Position numbers and translations under genes: made by a program
From: Bolinopsis microptera
Lineage: Eukaryota; Ctenophora; Tentaculata; Lobata; Bolinopsidae
Direction of reading: 5' to 3'
Assembly (NCBI RefSeq): GCF_026151205.1
Contig: NC_087083.1
Span: 7,604,460 to 7,668,459, forward strand
Length of the DNA: 64,000 nucleotides
Notes under the pieces: generated by a model
Database searches by the model: none
Told to the model about the DNA's origin: nothing
Seen by the model: only the letters and a program-made list of their open reading frames with translations
Part shown: positions 24,293-36,280 of the stretch, piece after piece
Numbering within the stretch: the stretch's first letter is position 1
How the letters are laid out: every line of letters starts with the position of its first letter

Positions 24293-24698
24293 CTTCAACA
24301 CTGATGATCGTCTTTCCATTAACTCGTTCCTCTGATCCCATCCCTTTACTCTCCGTCACCACAACAGGTTCACAATATATCACACCACACGACGACGTAA
24401 TAACAGGAAGATTTGATAACTTTGATGACGTCACACGGGTGATTGATGACGTCTGCATGCGCGTTATTGAAGACGTCCGATTAAGTGACGTCCGAGAGGA
24501 AGTTGATGACGTCACACGTGTCGTAGTATGGAGGGGTACAAGATCAGGTTCTGCGAACGACACAAGAACCTTCTTATTTACAACATGAGGGGAGGATGCC
24601 CGACGTGGGGTTCGGAGGGAGGATCTGCTTGTGGCGATCTGTTGGCTGAATTTACTGGTACGGTATGTGGTGTCCAAAATCACTGAATTTGAATCCAT
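24293..24698 (-). CDS. Putative first exon, Ser/Thr-rich N-terminus (E5)
   Basis: The longest of the series: an ATG at 24698 on the minus strand opens 135 codons and ends at GTTGAAG|GTAAAT, last exon base 24293, phase 1 (406 nt). The protein starts MDSNSVILDTTYRTSKFSQQ. It has an Arg/Ser-rich region (residues about 24-36, SRSSLRTPRRASS) and a central run of repeats of the type R[V/M]TSS or RTSS (about residues 60-92). It then becomes acidic toward the splice site (SEERVNGKTIISVEG). It looks disordered and phosphorylatable, as in N-terminal extensions of cytoskeletal or signalling proteins, but no domain is recognisable. The internal repeats place two TGACGTCA palindromes in the coding DNA. 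If no splicing occurs the frame stops four codons further on. Confidence 0.6.
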
Positions 24699-24813
24699 GC
24701 AGTTTCTAGGACCTATCTGTCAGAGATATATAACCATTCAAATCGGGGTGAATAGATTCAAGCAGAAACTCTGCATACTGGCTTCCAAAACTACTAAGCA
24801 ACAACAGTGTTAA

Positions 24814-27800
24814 AGTTACAACTGGATAGTTCTTAGAGATAAAGTCATAAGAGAAAAGCAAGTATCGTACGTCTTCAAGAAATCATCAATTTCTACTTTC
24901 CGAGGAATATTACCATCCGATGTAAGTCAATTTACTGAATAAAATAAACCTTTTTGAAGAGCATTAACGATCAAACGGTATCAACTCATCAAATCTAACA
25001 ACTTAAATGCAGTTTAAGTTGTTAAATGTTGTAGAGCACTCGATGTAATACCACGAATACCACGAATACCAGGAAAACATTCCTTCGTTAAACGCCACTC
25101 TTTTATAATATGTCAATGTAGATCCATTTCAGCCACAACAACGAACACGTTCTTAATCAGAACATTAAGCAGGCTGTAAATACCAATTAGGGAAGTGATT
25201 AACAATCAACTAGAAGATGTGGTTATTGAGAGGTGCTAATACTATCCCAGCACCAAAACAACCTTAGTCCACTGATCAGTCAGCATGGAGATCTGATGAA
25301 ACTCAAAAATTTAAACTGTCAAATGTTTGGAGCTGCAATTTGGAGAGCAGTCATATAATTGGCATAATTATCAAACTATTTTCCTAACATTTCCTAACTG
25401 TTCAGTTATAAACCAACCAAGAAACAAATCACAACCTTACCTACACCTCCATGTTTAGGTAATCGGCATGAGATGCACAGTGCAGAAAGTTGGGAGGAGT
25501 AGATGATTTGTTGAAGAAACCACTAATCGGTGTTTTAGCGACCAGAATTCACAAATCTTTACCAGTAAACTTCTCAGAAACATGAGAGAATCGCAGCATA
25601 GGAATTGTAGATGATGTTTGATTTATGCTGATCAGTTGATGCAGTCATTATGCAGTCATTATGCAGTCATTATGCAGTCATTATGCAGTCATTATGCAGT
25701 CATTGCTGGTTATGTTCCAAGCATAAAACTTTAGATATAGATTATAGCGTGATAAATATAAGTCCTGAATGAGTTTACAACACTACCGGCCTATTTCCCA
25801 CGAAAGTTCGATTCCGATAACAGGCTGTAACTCAAAAGATAACCGAGTCATCACCATAAATGCCATTTTCTCAAAAGATACTCACCTAATAGTATTAACG
25901 GTATGATAATTGCATGGTCGAAACCATTAAAATATGACCCAGATAAAATTGTTAATGGACGATGACTAAAATGAAAGACTCCATTATCAAAAATGATGAC
26001 AACTTTAACTCCAAATTAACAATCTAAATTTCCAACATCACTCGCTTTACTTAACAATGCCAAAAGATGAGTTCAGTGAACATTATGGTATATAGCCGAG
26101 ATTACACTCATAAGCAACCGAAACAGATAACAACAACCACACTCTTGCACATTTTATGATGAAGTAATAGCTGATAACCGTTCATAGATAAGAACTATTA
26201 TGTTTCTTCTAATAAGAGCTACGACGTGTCACTTAAAAAGGCTATTTTTTATAAAAAGGCTAGTTTTTTATAAAACTAAATGAGCAATACAAGAAACCGT
26301 TAATCAGCAAATCTTATTCGACAGCTTGAAATGTCAGCTAAAACACAAGTGTTATCCGTGAGGGTTTGCCAGACCTGTTTAGTTAAATTGGGAGAGTAGT
26401 GACCCGGCGACGAAGGAAAGTTTCTAAACATGAAACTGCACATTTGCCGGTAGGAGCTGTTGTCAAATTCCTTTCCGCAGAATCAATTTGCAATTTGCAT
26501 CGGGTGAGCGAATACGATAACTGATGCTCGATCTTAGAACTGTAGAAAAGACACAACCAATGCTAGAAACTTCTTTAAGATACTAAACAATGGAAGCTAA
26601 AAATAAGAGGAGTAAAGCAAAGAAAGAATGAAAAGGAGTTACTGACGAATCTATATTGAAGAAGGGATGAAAATCACTCATTTAAGTTTAGGAGCTGTCG
26701 CTGAGCGGGATAATGGGCATAATGAGACGATTATTGGTTCTGAAATGTCGAGGAAAAGTGTCTTCTCCTGCCTAAAGATAACAAGGATTACAAATATTTA
26801 GTCGTAATACGACGAGTGATAATGTTTTTTTTAACAAAACGTGTTTTTGTGGTATTAGTTCAGACACAATTTGTTTCAGTGGTATTATTACAAAGTCACT
26901 ACGAAGTCACTACAAACTGACTTGCTTCAGCATGATCTTATCGCACAATCTTGATATTGGTACGCCACAAGTATTTGAATAACACTAATATTGTACGCAT
27001 AATCAATATTGTACATGTAATTATCATGATAATGCTCAACTAACCGACAATGTCACACTACGATTAAGTATAAGTACACGTCTTACAGTGAGTACAATGA
27101 ATGCAGTGAGTACAGTTAGTATAGTGAGTACTGAGTATAACAGTTAGTACAGTGGTAAGGTTAAAGGGAGCAGCGTGATTAATTATATATCTACTTGATA
27201 ATTATAATATTTGATATTATACACATAATGCTAAACTAAACGACAATGCCACACTGTAAGTAAACTAACACTGGGACTAAGTAAGTTCAGTGAGTAGGAG
27301 CGATCTTCAGAAGATAGTTTGATTAATCATGCGCCCCTAAATATCTTAATCACAAGAGAATGTATATAATTTTAGATACCAGATGAGGGCTGAGCAGACC
27401 GAAGGGACAATGTAGACCGCGCACCCTGCAGTCCTACTCTATATTGAGGAGAGTTGAGGAGGGCTGAGCAGACTGAAGGGACAATGTAGACCGCGCACGA
27501 TGGGGGCAGACTGGCTGTTTGCGGAGGACGATGGGGCAGACTGGTGTCTTGTTAACAGACCCCTACATCATAATGAAAAGTTAATTATTCAAGTGTTAAA
27601 GGAGTTTGTCTGCGGAGGACTATGGGACAGCAGGGGGGAGTCTTGTTAACATATCTCATCTCATTATACCCTCCCACATGATCACACAAATGGTTCACCG
27701 CATTTAGTACATTCTAACCAGACGTTAGAGTCATGAGCAATGAGCAGAATATATGCATGATGGGTTATTATAAGGGTCTATAATAATGGACTGTAAGGAC

Positions 27801-28158
27801 CCAGGGTATAATGTAAAAGTGTAAAGGTACAGGGTCTAATAGGGTCTATTGTTCAGGGTTCAGGGTTCCTGGATATCCAATTATAAGAGAATGTGTAGCG
27901 CGTTTAAATTAGTGGTATCCGAGTGTTCCTATAATATCTTAGCACCTAGCCTGGACTCTTATAGACGTCCTGTCATCTTGGATTTAGGTGGTAAGCATTA
28001 TTTCAACCAATTAGCTGAATAAAATTATAAACAGGAATTAAACATGAAATATAAGTGTCGAGTATTAGATTTACTGGATCAAGTGGTCCCAGTAAAACTT
28101 CGCATGTACTTGTGAAAATGCTACCTAAATTACTGTCGTGTGACCTGCCTTATCTTTC
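24814..28158. other. AT-rich presumed intron, no confident exon
   Basis: No supported coding region. It contains an 11-bp tandem repeat at 25639-25704 and a partial duplication at about 27382-27438 and 27457-27500 (shared GGGCTGAGCAGAC and ACAATGTAGACCGCGCAC). If the first-exon model is right this is intronic on the minus strand. Confidence 0.4.
25639..25704. repeat. 11-bp tandem repeat, 6 copies
   Basis: ATGCAGTCATT is repeated six times without change. Confidence 0.95.
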
Positions 28159-28188
28159 ATACTTACGCTTTAAAACAAGCGTAAGTAT
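28159..28188. repeat. Perfect 12-bp hairpin
   Basis: Arms ATACTTACGCTT and AAGCGTAAGTAT are perfect reverse complements around the 6-nt loop TAAAAC. Each arm contains a GTAAGT-type donor on one strand, so the structure could mask a splice-site-like sequence in RNA. Confidence 0.75.
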
Positions 28189-28647
28189 AAAGTTAGGCCT
28201 TGATATTTAAGGAACATCAGTTATCAGATAAGGTGTAGCAAAACATATCAAATATTTGTCGGCTCATGTTCTGGAAAAATATAATTTGTACGATAAATAT
28301 TTTGATCCAGAAGCTTCCAAAAATTATGTTATTAGTGATTACCAGCTCCATCTGTTGACTGTTGGTGAAGTGCAACAAATTTAGAACATTCTTGACTCTG
28401 TTTGGGAGGTGGATCAGAGGGTCAGGCTTTTGAAATCCTTAATCTAAATTTTAGGAGAACTTAGAAAATTGTTACATTGACTCACCTTCAGCCAACTGAG
28501 AGAGAGCTTTAGAAACGAGGGCAATACAACACAAAATAAATTATGCAGCAAGTGCAAATAAAAATATCTAAATCAGTAGGTATAACAGGCTCTGAGAAGT
28601 GCCAAATTTCACTGCACTTATCAGAGGATTTGAGAATATTAACTCAC

Positions 28648-28717
28648 CTTCTGCGGGTGCTTTCTCCTTCTTCTTATTAGCGTACTTCTTGGAGTACGCG
28701 TAAGAGCCGCTTGCCAT
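28648..28717 (-). CDS. Putative first exon, lysine-rich (E6)
   Basis: An ATG at 28717 on the minus strand encodes 23 codons, MASGSYAYSKKYANKKKEKA followed by PAE. It ends at GCAGAAG|GTGAGTT, an excellent 5' splice site, last exon base 28648, 70 nt, phase 1. The start context GACATGGC has a purine at -3 and G at +4, a good metazoan initiation context. The Lys-rich stretch could be a targeting or membrane/nucleic-acid-binding tail, but no family is recognised. A second strong donor of the same form (GCTGAAG|GTGAGTC) lies downstream at about 28485 after a pyrimidine-rich AG. A 21-nt phase-1 cassette exon there (acceptor TCTAAAG) is conceivable but unproven. Confidence 0.6.
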
Positions 28718-30351
28718 GTCAACGGGTGATTGTCTTTTTCAGCTCCTTACTTTTAATCCTGACTATAAGTTCGCCACTTCTATCTATTTTAAAACTGATG
28801 ATTGTAGAGGTAGCACAAGCAACGGAATAAACTAAAAACACGAATGACCAGAACTGGATCACCTAACTCTCAACCAAAATACTGTAAGAAGTGCTATAAA
28901 GCTATAGGAATAACTACAGAGTATGAATCGCAAGGTTTTCCTGCATCATAAATGATGAAGGGAGACTATATGATGCAACAACTGTCCACTTATAATATGC
29001 AAATGATCGTTATAATATGCGAATGATCGCTCACATGCTACTATAAAGAGCCGACATCGGTTTGGGATTGTTCACATATTATGTAAGCTAGCTTAAAGGG
29101 TTGGAGTTTGAAATTTGTGTAATTTCTACACAATGGTAAAGTGGCTTACGGCGAGGGAGGGGCCGCCGTCTAAAATGATCCAAATCTGGCTTAAAAGATA
29201 ATATTTGAATATTCCATTGATATTCCACTGCAAAGAGGCTTGTGAACTGGTCGATTATGGGAGGTCTCGCCGCAAATGAGTTGGATAAATTAGGTACTTA
29301 TATATATTATGTAAGATTTGAAAATATTAAGTTAAGTTTGGTTAAAATGGGAGTTGTGTTTAGCAAAACGAAACCTAAGCGTGTACGTGACCAAATATAA
29401 GGACGCTATAAGCTGTTCAGTATATATATATATATTGACATCCTTCGGAGAGACACGGGGCTTGACGACAGCAAGGAGATAAACAAACTCATGCTGGATA
29501 GACAGATTTGGAAAAAACTATTTCTGTTCGGACGTTGAAGCCGCCCTAAGTCGAGTCGAGTCGAGTATAGTGACCAGCTATATATGTGGATATTATTTGC
29601 ACTGTATACTAGTATACCAGTATTGCAAGATTTGAGTAGTAGTATTGTCAATGGTGTTTGGTTTCAAATTAAGGAACGTCGTATTACGTGTCATACAGTA
29701 TCAATAGCTGTGGTTAGGCGGGTAAATCACGCGGTATCACAAGTAAACACAAGCAAATATTTTGAAAGTTCACTAAGACTAAACGCTGAAGGACCAGTAT
29801 CAAATGCGTCAAAGCAATAAGTACAGAACACGATGTGATTGAAAACGTGTGTCAATGTGTCACAATCTAATATCAATAACATGTCAATTGTGAGTTGTGA
29901 AGCATGAACAATCCACCGAGTGTGCTACAAACATCATGTGTTTATTGTGCATATTGTGTCATCTGAGCAGGGAAATAAAGGCAACATACTTACTACTATT
30001 CACGTAGTGTATCAATGTTCATGTGTTTATTCAGATGTAAGCGCGGCAGCAATGTACGTGCAAAAATGAGATGATAATCAACTCAACATTCATCAAGTGT
30101 TCCAGTTTTTGATTAATCAGTGTAATGAGACCATCTTAAGCAGAAGTATAGATCTGATGACTGTTATCTGAAACATTGGGCGCGCTTGCCAGCACCGTGA
30201 TCCAATGCTGCTATAACTCTATAAGTAGAGACTATAACGTGTAAATATTGCATATTCTTGCTGCATAGAGTGTGCGCAATTGGTACTAATTACTTACTCA
30301 GGACTTTAGGAAGTGTTCAAGGAGTGGGTTAGAGGCATTTTCCGGATATGA
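28718..30351. other. AT-rich stretch, no confident exon
   Basis: Frames at 29406-29651 (minus, TTG start) and 29584-29820 (plus) show no domain. Short simple repeats occur: (TA)n at about 29421-29436 and TCGAG repeats at about 29551-29566. Confidence 0.4.
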
Positions 30352-30408
30352 GTATTGAGTTAAATAATATAGGTATTGAGTTAAATAATATAGGTATTGA
30401 GTTAAATG
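30352..30408. repeat. 21-bp tandem repeat, about 3 copies
   Basis: TATTGAGTTAAATAATATAGG is repeated, with the last copy partial. Confidence 0.85.
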
Positions 30409-30525
30409 ATGTTCTGCAAGGTTCCAGTACTCCTTGCGTTAAACTGTAGAGTTATAATAATAGATGGAAACATTTAAGTTCTCCAAAATAAAAGGGAATT
30501 GAAGATGATAAAGTAAAGAACTTAC

Positions 30526-30607
30526 TGAATCTGCCTTGGTATTTCCTTTGGGGGACGTCCCTCATTGGGACACGGTTCTTTTCAAGATGGTAAAAATCAG
30601 ATGTCAT
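30526..30607 (-). CDS. Putative alternative first exon (E7)
   Basis: An ATG at 30607 on the minus strand encodes 27 codons beginning MTSDFYHLEKNRVPMRDVPQ. It ends at AGATTCA|GTAAGTTC, a strong donor, last exon base 30526, 82 nt, phase 1. The frame is also open upstream to about 30772 with earlier Met codons, so the start is uncertain. I chose this ATG because the upstream part is hydrophobic and AT-driven while this part is charged and protein-like. Function not recognised. Confidence 0.5.
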
Positions 30608-30959
30608 TTTGAAAAAGTATTGAAATGTAAAAGAATTTCGGAGAAAAGAAAATCGGTAAATTGTAATAGTGTGATCCCAGTGAATTACTATAGACATAGT
30701 TGGAGAATGTAAGCTTATTTTACAATTAATGTTTTTTAGGGAAATTAATATGTTGCTCAAAAACATAAACATAGGATTTAAAAGAAACAGGTTTTACTTT
30801 TATTAAATGGTCAACTATTCCCATCATGAACTATAACAGTATTTCAAATAATACAAATATAAAACAAAATAAACAAGATATATCGTATTTATTTTGTTTA
30901 TTTTGTTTATTTATTTAATTTATATATAAATTTAAAATGTTTCAGTAACGTAAACCCAC

Positions 30960-31080
30960 CTTTCAGTTTCACTAACCGCCATTCTTCATCATCTACTACC
31001 CACTGGTCTTCAGTTGACATTTTATTGTATCCAGAGCAGTAGCATTGTCTCCTGTACGAACAACCCGTAGTTCGGTACAT
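30960..31080 (-). CDS. Putative alternative first exon (E8)
   Basis: An ATG at 31080 on the minus strand opens 40 codons (MYRTTGCSYRRQCYCSGYNK, then MSTEDQWVVDDEEWRLVKLK). It ends at CTGAAAG|GTGGGT, an acceptable donor, last exon base 30960, 121 nt, phase 1. The second Met (31020) begins a compact acidic/aromatic segment and may be the true start; it gives the same phase. No domain recognised. It lies only 350 bp upstream of E7. Confidence 0.45.
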
Positions 31081-31113
31081 AAACTTTGGGGTTATTTCCG
31101 CTTTTGGGAACAA

Positions 31114-32126
31114 GATTTGGCTTTGTGAAACGGTTTAAAAAGTGGAAAGGAGCCGATCCTTTCCGTTAGAGATACGACGGATCGAATTTAATTAAGGCAT
31201 GATTTTAAAAAGTAGATGAGTTGCCAATTAATCGTCGATTTCAAGTTCGGACAACTTCGCCTCTTTATTGGCGTGAAACTCAAAATTAGTAACCCGAATA
31301 TGATATGTGCTCATCGATAGAATAAGAAAACAACCAGTCGAAAATTGAAACTGACTCAGATTCAAACATATTATAAGAACCCTGTAACTTGGGCGGGCTA
31401 CATATTCTAGGAATTAACGAAGACTATTATATTAATGGTCGTCATTAATTTCTTTTCATAACAACTCTAACGCAAAGTTTACCATAGTGATTGTTCGTGG
31501 AGATTTAAAATCAATCTATTTCGACTAAGTGTTTTCTACCGATGAGTTTTACATCCGGGTATAACTACATAAAACACATTACCGATGATAATTAGCATGG
31601 TAAATTTATACCATACTAAGCAGTTTATTTGTTCTACCACGGCCATGAAAAGCTGGCCTCTAAATTCCTAACTTTCAAAGCATTACTATTACAATTTAAG
31701 GCCTTTAGCGACAAGCTTTTCACGGCCAACTTTTCTTGGCCGTCAAAACGATTTCAACTTACAACTTACAAGAAACATTGGACTTTGAATCAATAGCCGC
31801 TGGTAAATTACGTCAAGTAAACGATATTTTCTCATTATGAGGTTTGAAAAGTCTTTATGCGACTAAAATACGTCTTTATGTGGGTTTGTTGATGGAGATT
31901 TCCGATAGGTTCTAAGAGTCAGACTTTTACAGTGATTAACTAGATATTCTGGCCAACTGGCTCTAAATTTTCATGTCTACTAAATACTCGATGACCCAAA
32001 CCCTTAACCTGATAGTGTCTCAGAAGCTCCGGGAATGCTCGAATATCATTAAACGTTGAAGAATAGAATACTGCTTATACCTTAAATAATGGTTGCCAAT
32101 GCCGACGGAACTCAATTGCATATATT
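31114..32126. other. AT-rich stretch, no recognised feature
   Basis: No supported ORF or repeat. Confidence 0.4.
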
Positions 32127-32408
32127 GGAGATAAGAGGAGATAAGAGGAGATAAGAGGAGATAAGAGGAGATAAGAGGATATACGCGGAGATAAGCGGAG
32201 ATAAGACTAAAAGAGGAGATAAGATGAGATCAGAGGAGATAAGAGGAGATAAGAGGAGATAAGAGGAGATAAGAGGAGATAAGAGGAGATAAGAGGAGAT
32301 AAGAGGAGATAAGAGGAGATAAGAGGAGATACGAGGAGATAAGAGGAGATAAGAGGAGATAAGAGGAGATAAGAGGAGATAAGAGGAGATAAGAGGAGAT
32401 AAGAGGAG
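32127..32408. repeat. 10-bp minisatellite, about 28 copies
   Basis: The unit GGAGATAAGA is mostly perfect, with variant units near 32181-32235. The ISSYLLLSPL-like frames are repeat artefacts, since ten is not a multiple of three. Confidence 0.95.
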
Positions 32409-32964
32409 CAAGCTACAAAATATGATTCACTCATATTATACTGGGAGTGATTATATCCGATAACCACTGCTCTTTTTACGCGACACAGCACAAGAAATCG
32501 CTAACACGATCTGAACAACGTTACATAGGAAGTGGGAGAAACTAAACCGTGCAACCATTTTCAACCCGGCTTGTTGGAAAAACTATTAATAGTATGTAAG
32601 CATTATGACGTAATTCTAATGGTCATACATTTAACTATTCATTTAACTATTCATCAATTTAACTATTCATCAATTTAACTTTTCATCATTAACAATTTTG
32701 TCCCGTATTTTGTACTATTTGTCTCAAGTACGCTGTACTCGATTACATTTACTGATTTAGTATTTTCGTTTCTGAAATTGAGCATTGTAGCTGCTCGTGC
32801 CTGATGATCAATAATTTAAAAACTTCCCCCTCTGTATGTTCAAAATAGTTTTTCCGGACTGCACCGGCCATGATCTACACTCCACTAATGACCAGATTTG
32901 TGAGTTTTATACAACATCTCAATATAATAATCTAATGAAAGTCTCTCAGTAAAACTCCACTAAC
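32409..32964. other. AT-rich stretch, no recognised feature
   Basis: Contains a short repeat of TTTAACTATTCATCAA at about 32630-32690; no supported gene. Confidence 0.4.
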
Positions 32965-33115
32965 CTTGTTGAACGAGATCTGACTCTTCAAAATGCTCTT
33001 GCTCCTCCTCAGTTGAATTGGCAGTGTGGTGAGGCGTTGGCGAGACAGCACGGCTATCCCTTGTTGCTTTACTGGATTTCAGATACAGTGCCATTGGCAC
33101 AGTCCTTCGAGGCAT
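32965..33115 (-). CDS. Putative first exon, 50 codons (E9)
   Basis: An ATG at 33115 on the minus strand opens 50 codons starting MPRRTVPMALYLKSSKATRD. A Ser/Pro/Thr region and a strongly acidic stretch (STEEEQEHFEESD) follow. It ends LVQQ at CAACAAG|GTTAGT, last exon base 32965, 151 nt, phase 1. An in-frame TAG lies nine codons upstream of the ATG, supporting this start. Composition is clearly protein-like against an AT-rich background. No domain recognised; the basic-then-acidic layout suggests a disordered N-terminal extension. Confidence 0.6.
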
Positions 33116-33415
33116 TTCTGCTGCAGCACCTCCCCCTTTCTAAATCCTTCTAGAAACTTTTAGAAAAACTGCAAACACTTTGTCTTCCTCTTCAGATGAA
33201 ACTCCCGGATGTGATTTATGTTCGCTGAGTATCTGATCCTGATAGCCGCCGGTCACCGTGAATATTATCAACAAAAAGTTACAACTCTCCGCTGAGCCGA
33301 TCACAACAAATAATAATAACGCTAACTCCAAACTTGACACAGTATCAGTATAAAAGTATAAATATACTCTTCGTCTCTCGAGCCCGGCAATACTCCTCCA
33401 ACAACTCTCCTGCAA

Positions 33416-34111
33416 TTACATATATCTCCTCCTCCGTCCTTAATCTCTTAAACACGCCAGCTAGCACAAGGAAAAACTATTGATAACTCAACCGGATCGA
33501 ATGCAGGTATTCACTCCGCAAACTTTCCTTATAATTATGAAGCTGGTAGTTCTGAACGACCGCATTTCCTAACCACTTTTACTGAATCCACACGCACACA
33601 CGCACACACGCACACACATTTGTACTAATCTCCCGTTGAAATGAGCCGGAAACTATTGCTACCAGTGTAATTTTTGACTCTTAGTAATTGTTATTGGATC
33701 AGGGTTATCGGAGTTTGCAGCAGTGTTTCCAATACATACACTGTCTGCGGGTAATCGATCTGACCCGCTGTCGCTCTGCAGGCGTTCCTAATATGCTTCG
33801 CAAGCGTTCCTAATATACTCCGCAAACGTTCCTAATATACTCCGCAAACGTTTCAAGCTATCAAGTTCACTTCAATTAAAACTAAGCGGTATGATTTGGG
33901 TGGGAGGGTTGGTGAAATTGGTATTATTACACCACATTATCCCTTGTGAGAGGTGATTAGAAGATAAGGTGGTAGTCGTGGCTTTTAGTATTCTCAACTT
34001 AAACTGTACTGGTAATTGTGGATAATGATCAGGTAATTGTGGATAATGATCTGCAGACATCAGATCATGAGATCATCAGGTGGATAATGCAAACGATTTA
34101 CTCTAGGTTAT
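33416..34111. other. Short repeats, one unsupported ORF
   Basis: A 23-bp repeat (GCGTTCCTAATATACTCCGCAAA type, three copies) lies at 33781-33851 and CA-rich DNA at 33593-33619. A 62-codon ATG frame on the minus strand (33872-34060) contains DHYPQLP twice and no good donor; I do not call it a gene. Confidence 0.4.
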
Positions 34112-34605
34112 CATGAAATTACCAAGCTTTAAGTTTAATGTTACCAAACTTTAATGTTACCAAACTTTAATGTTACCAAACTTTAATGACACCAAACTTT
34201 AATGTTACCAAGATTTATTGTTACCAAGATTTAATGTTGCCAAGATTTTATAATGTTACCAAGATTTGATGTTACCTAGATTTAATGTTACCAAGATTGC
34301 ATGGTTACCAGGTTATCATGTTACCAGGTCACCAGGTTACCAGGTTACCAGGTCACCAGGTCACCAGGTTACCAGGTTATCATGTTACCAGGTTACCAGG
34401 TTACCAGGTCACCAGGTCACCAGGTTACCAGGTTACCAGGTCACCAGGTCACCAGGTCACCAGGTTACCAGGTTACCAGGTCACCAGGTGACCAGGTTAC
34501 CAGGTTATCATGTTATCAGGTTACCAGGTTACCAGTTTACCAGGTTACTGCAGTTTATCAGATTAACAGGTTACAAGGTTGACATGTTACTAGGTTAACA
34601 TGTTG
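34112..34605. repeat. 16-bp repeat passing into (CAGGTTAC)n
   Basis: 34112-34312 holds about ten degenerate copies of TTTAATGTTACCAAAC. From 34313 the sequence becomes an 8-bp array of CAGGTTAC with CAGGTCAC variants up to about 34605. The shared GTTACCA core suggests that one array arose from the other. Confidence 0.9.
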
Positions 34606-35520
34606 TCTTGTGAACGCTGGACAAAATTGTTGTCTCTTATGTATTTTTTGTAACTCGAAGGGGACTGTTCTGTCTTAACTGTGCGTGAAACTGTAGAGGT
34701 TACAATGTTACGAGCTGCATGGGCGAGAATTACAATGTTGTGATGTCAATGGTTTTAACATGAGACTGAATATCTAAATTTTTAAAACGCAGTCTAGAGT
34801 AGAACTTAGTCAAAGGAGTATATTTCAAGGTTTACGACAGTGTGCTTATTACTTAGCCAATTTCAATTTTTGTTCGAAGTTGGAAAGAGACAAAAAACTA
34901 TCGAGACAATAAATCAGGAATCCATAAACTCCCGGGAGAATTACACTGTAAATATTTTGGTTTAGTAACTTAACTATAATTGTCATGTTATTGACAAATG
35001 TGAATTTGTAAATTCGATGGGCAGTCCTGGTAATGAATATCTGTCTCGTTAAATAAGAGTTAAAAGCATAATATTCTCAATACTTCAATAAAGCAAATAT
35101 TCTTATGGCGATCCAATGATTATATAAATTTTCGTTAAACCAATCGGTCATCACCTTTCAAATTTAAAGGCTCGCAGTACTAAATCAATGTTGAATTAAC
35201 TTACTATGTTATGACAACTGTGAAGGCAAAATGAAAGCAATTTTCAAATACAATTTGCCTCCTTTTTTAAATTCCAGCTTAGAATGAAAGAAATCATTTA
35301 TTTCTACTTTTAGACACCCTTAGTCAAACTGGATCTTTAACACGGATAAGCATTTTTACTGGTTGCTACAATTGAAGAAACTGGTTCAACAAACCAGCTA
35401 AAATCATATCGGCCCAATGAAAAAATTTTGCTACCGAATAACTGTTACTGACCCATTTGTGAAAAATGTAAGGTGAAAGACCTCAAATCACCTCAGAAAG
35501 TGACTTAATGAGCAGATTGG
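34606..35520. other. AT-rich stretch between arrays
   Basis: No recognised gene or repeat. Confidence 0.4.
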
Positions 35521-36121
35521 TAGGTTACTAGGTTACCAGGTAACTATGTTATTAGGTTACCAGGTTACCAGGTTACCAGGTTACCAGGTTACCAGGTTAC
35601 CAGGTTACCAGGTTACCAGGTTACCAGGTTACCAGGTTACCAGGTTACCAGGTTACCAGGTTACCAGGTTACCAGGTTACCAGGTTACCAGGTTACCAGG
35701 TTACCAGGTTACCAGGTTACCAGGTTACCAGGTTACCAGGTTACCAGGTTACCAGGTTACCAGGTTACCAGGTTACCAGGTTACCAGGTTACCAGGTTAC
35801 CAGGTTACCAGGTTACCAGGTTACCAGGTTACCAGGTTACTATGGTATTAGGTTACCAGGTTACCAGGTTACCAGGTTACCAGGTTACCAGGTTACCAGG
35901 TTACCAGGTTACCAGGTTACCAGGTTACCAGGTTACCAGGTTACCAGGTTACCAGGTTACCAGGTTACCAGGTTACCAGGTTACCAGGTTACCAGGTTAC
36001 CAGGTTACCAGGTTACCAGGTTACCAGGTTACCAGGTTACCAGGTTACCAGGTTACCAGGTTATCAGGTTACCAGGTTACCAGGTTGCCAGGTTACCAGG
36101 TTATCAGGTTACCAGGTTACC
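35521..36121. repeat. (CAGGTTAC)n array, about 75 units
   Basis: A nearly perfect 8-bp satellite with one interruption at about 35840. Because eight is not a multiple of three, all frames read the same GYQVTRLP peptide; this is not a gene. On the minus strand each unit reads CCTGGTAA and so contains a weak donor-like CTG|GTAACC. The array begins about 50 bp past the donor of exon E10. Confidence 0.95.
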
Positions 36122-36171
36122 CTGATAAACCCTGAGTAACCCTGAGATTTAAGTGAAAGACTTCCACTTAC

Positions 36172-36280
36172 TGATATCCAGGACCTCTGACAGAGACTTG
36201 GAGAGTCTTTCTATCTTCCGTCTTTTCTCTTGGATCACCACGCTGTGTTGGGCGGCGAACGAACCAACTTGCATCGCCAT
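36172..36280 (-). CDS. Putative first exon, coiled-coil-like (E10)
   Basis: An ATG at 36280 on the minus strand opens 36 codons, MAMQVGSFAAQHSVVIQEKR continuing into RKIERLSKSLSEVLDI. It ends at GATATCA|GTAAGT, a consensus donor, last exon base 36172, 109 nt, phase 1. The second half is charged with leucines/isoleucines spaced like an amphipathic helix, which could form a short coiled coil; this is inference. A second in-frame Met at codon 3 could also start. The 600-bp (CAGGTTAC)n array lies immediately downstream in the presumed intron. Confidence 0.6.

Noticed and set aside
25880-26020. Strong minus-strand donor TTAG|GTGAGT with a 44-codon open phase-1 frame
   Set aside because: No ATG in frame and no clear acceptor; composition is AT-driven.
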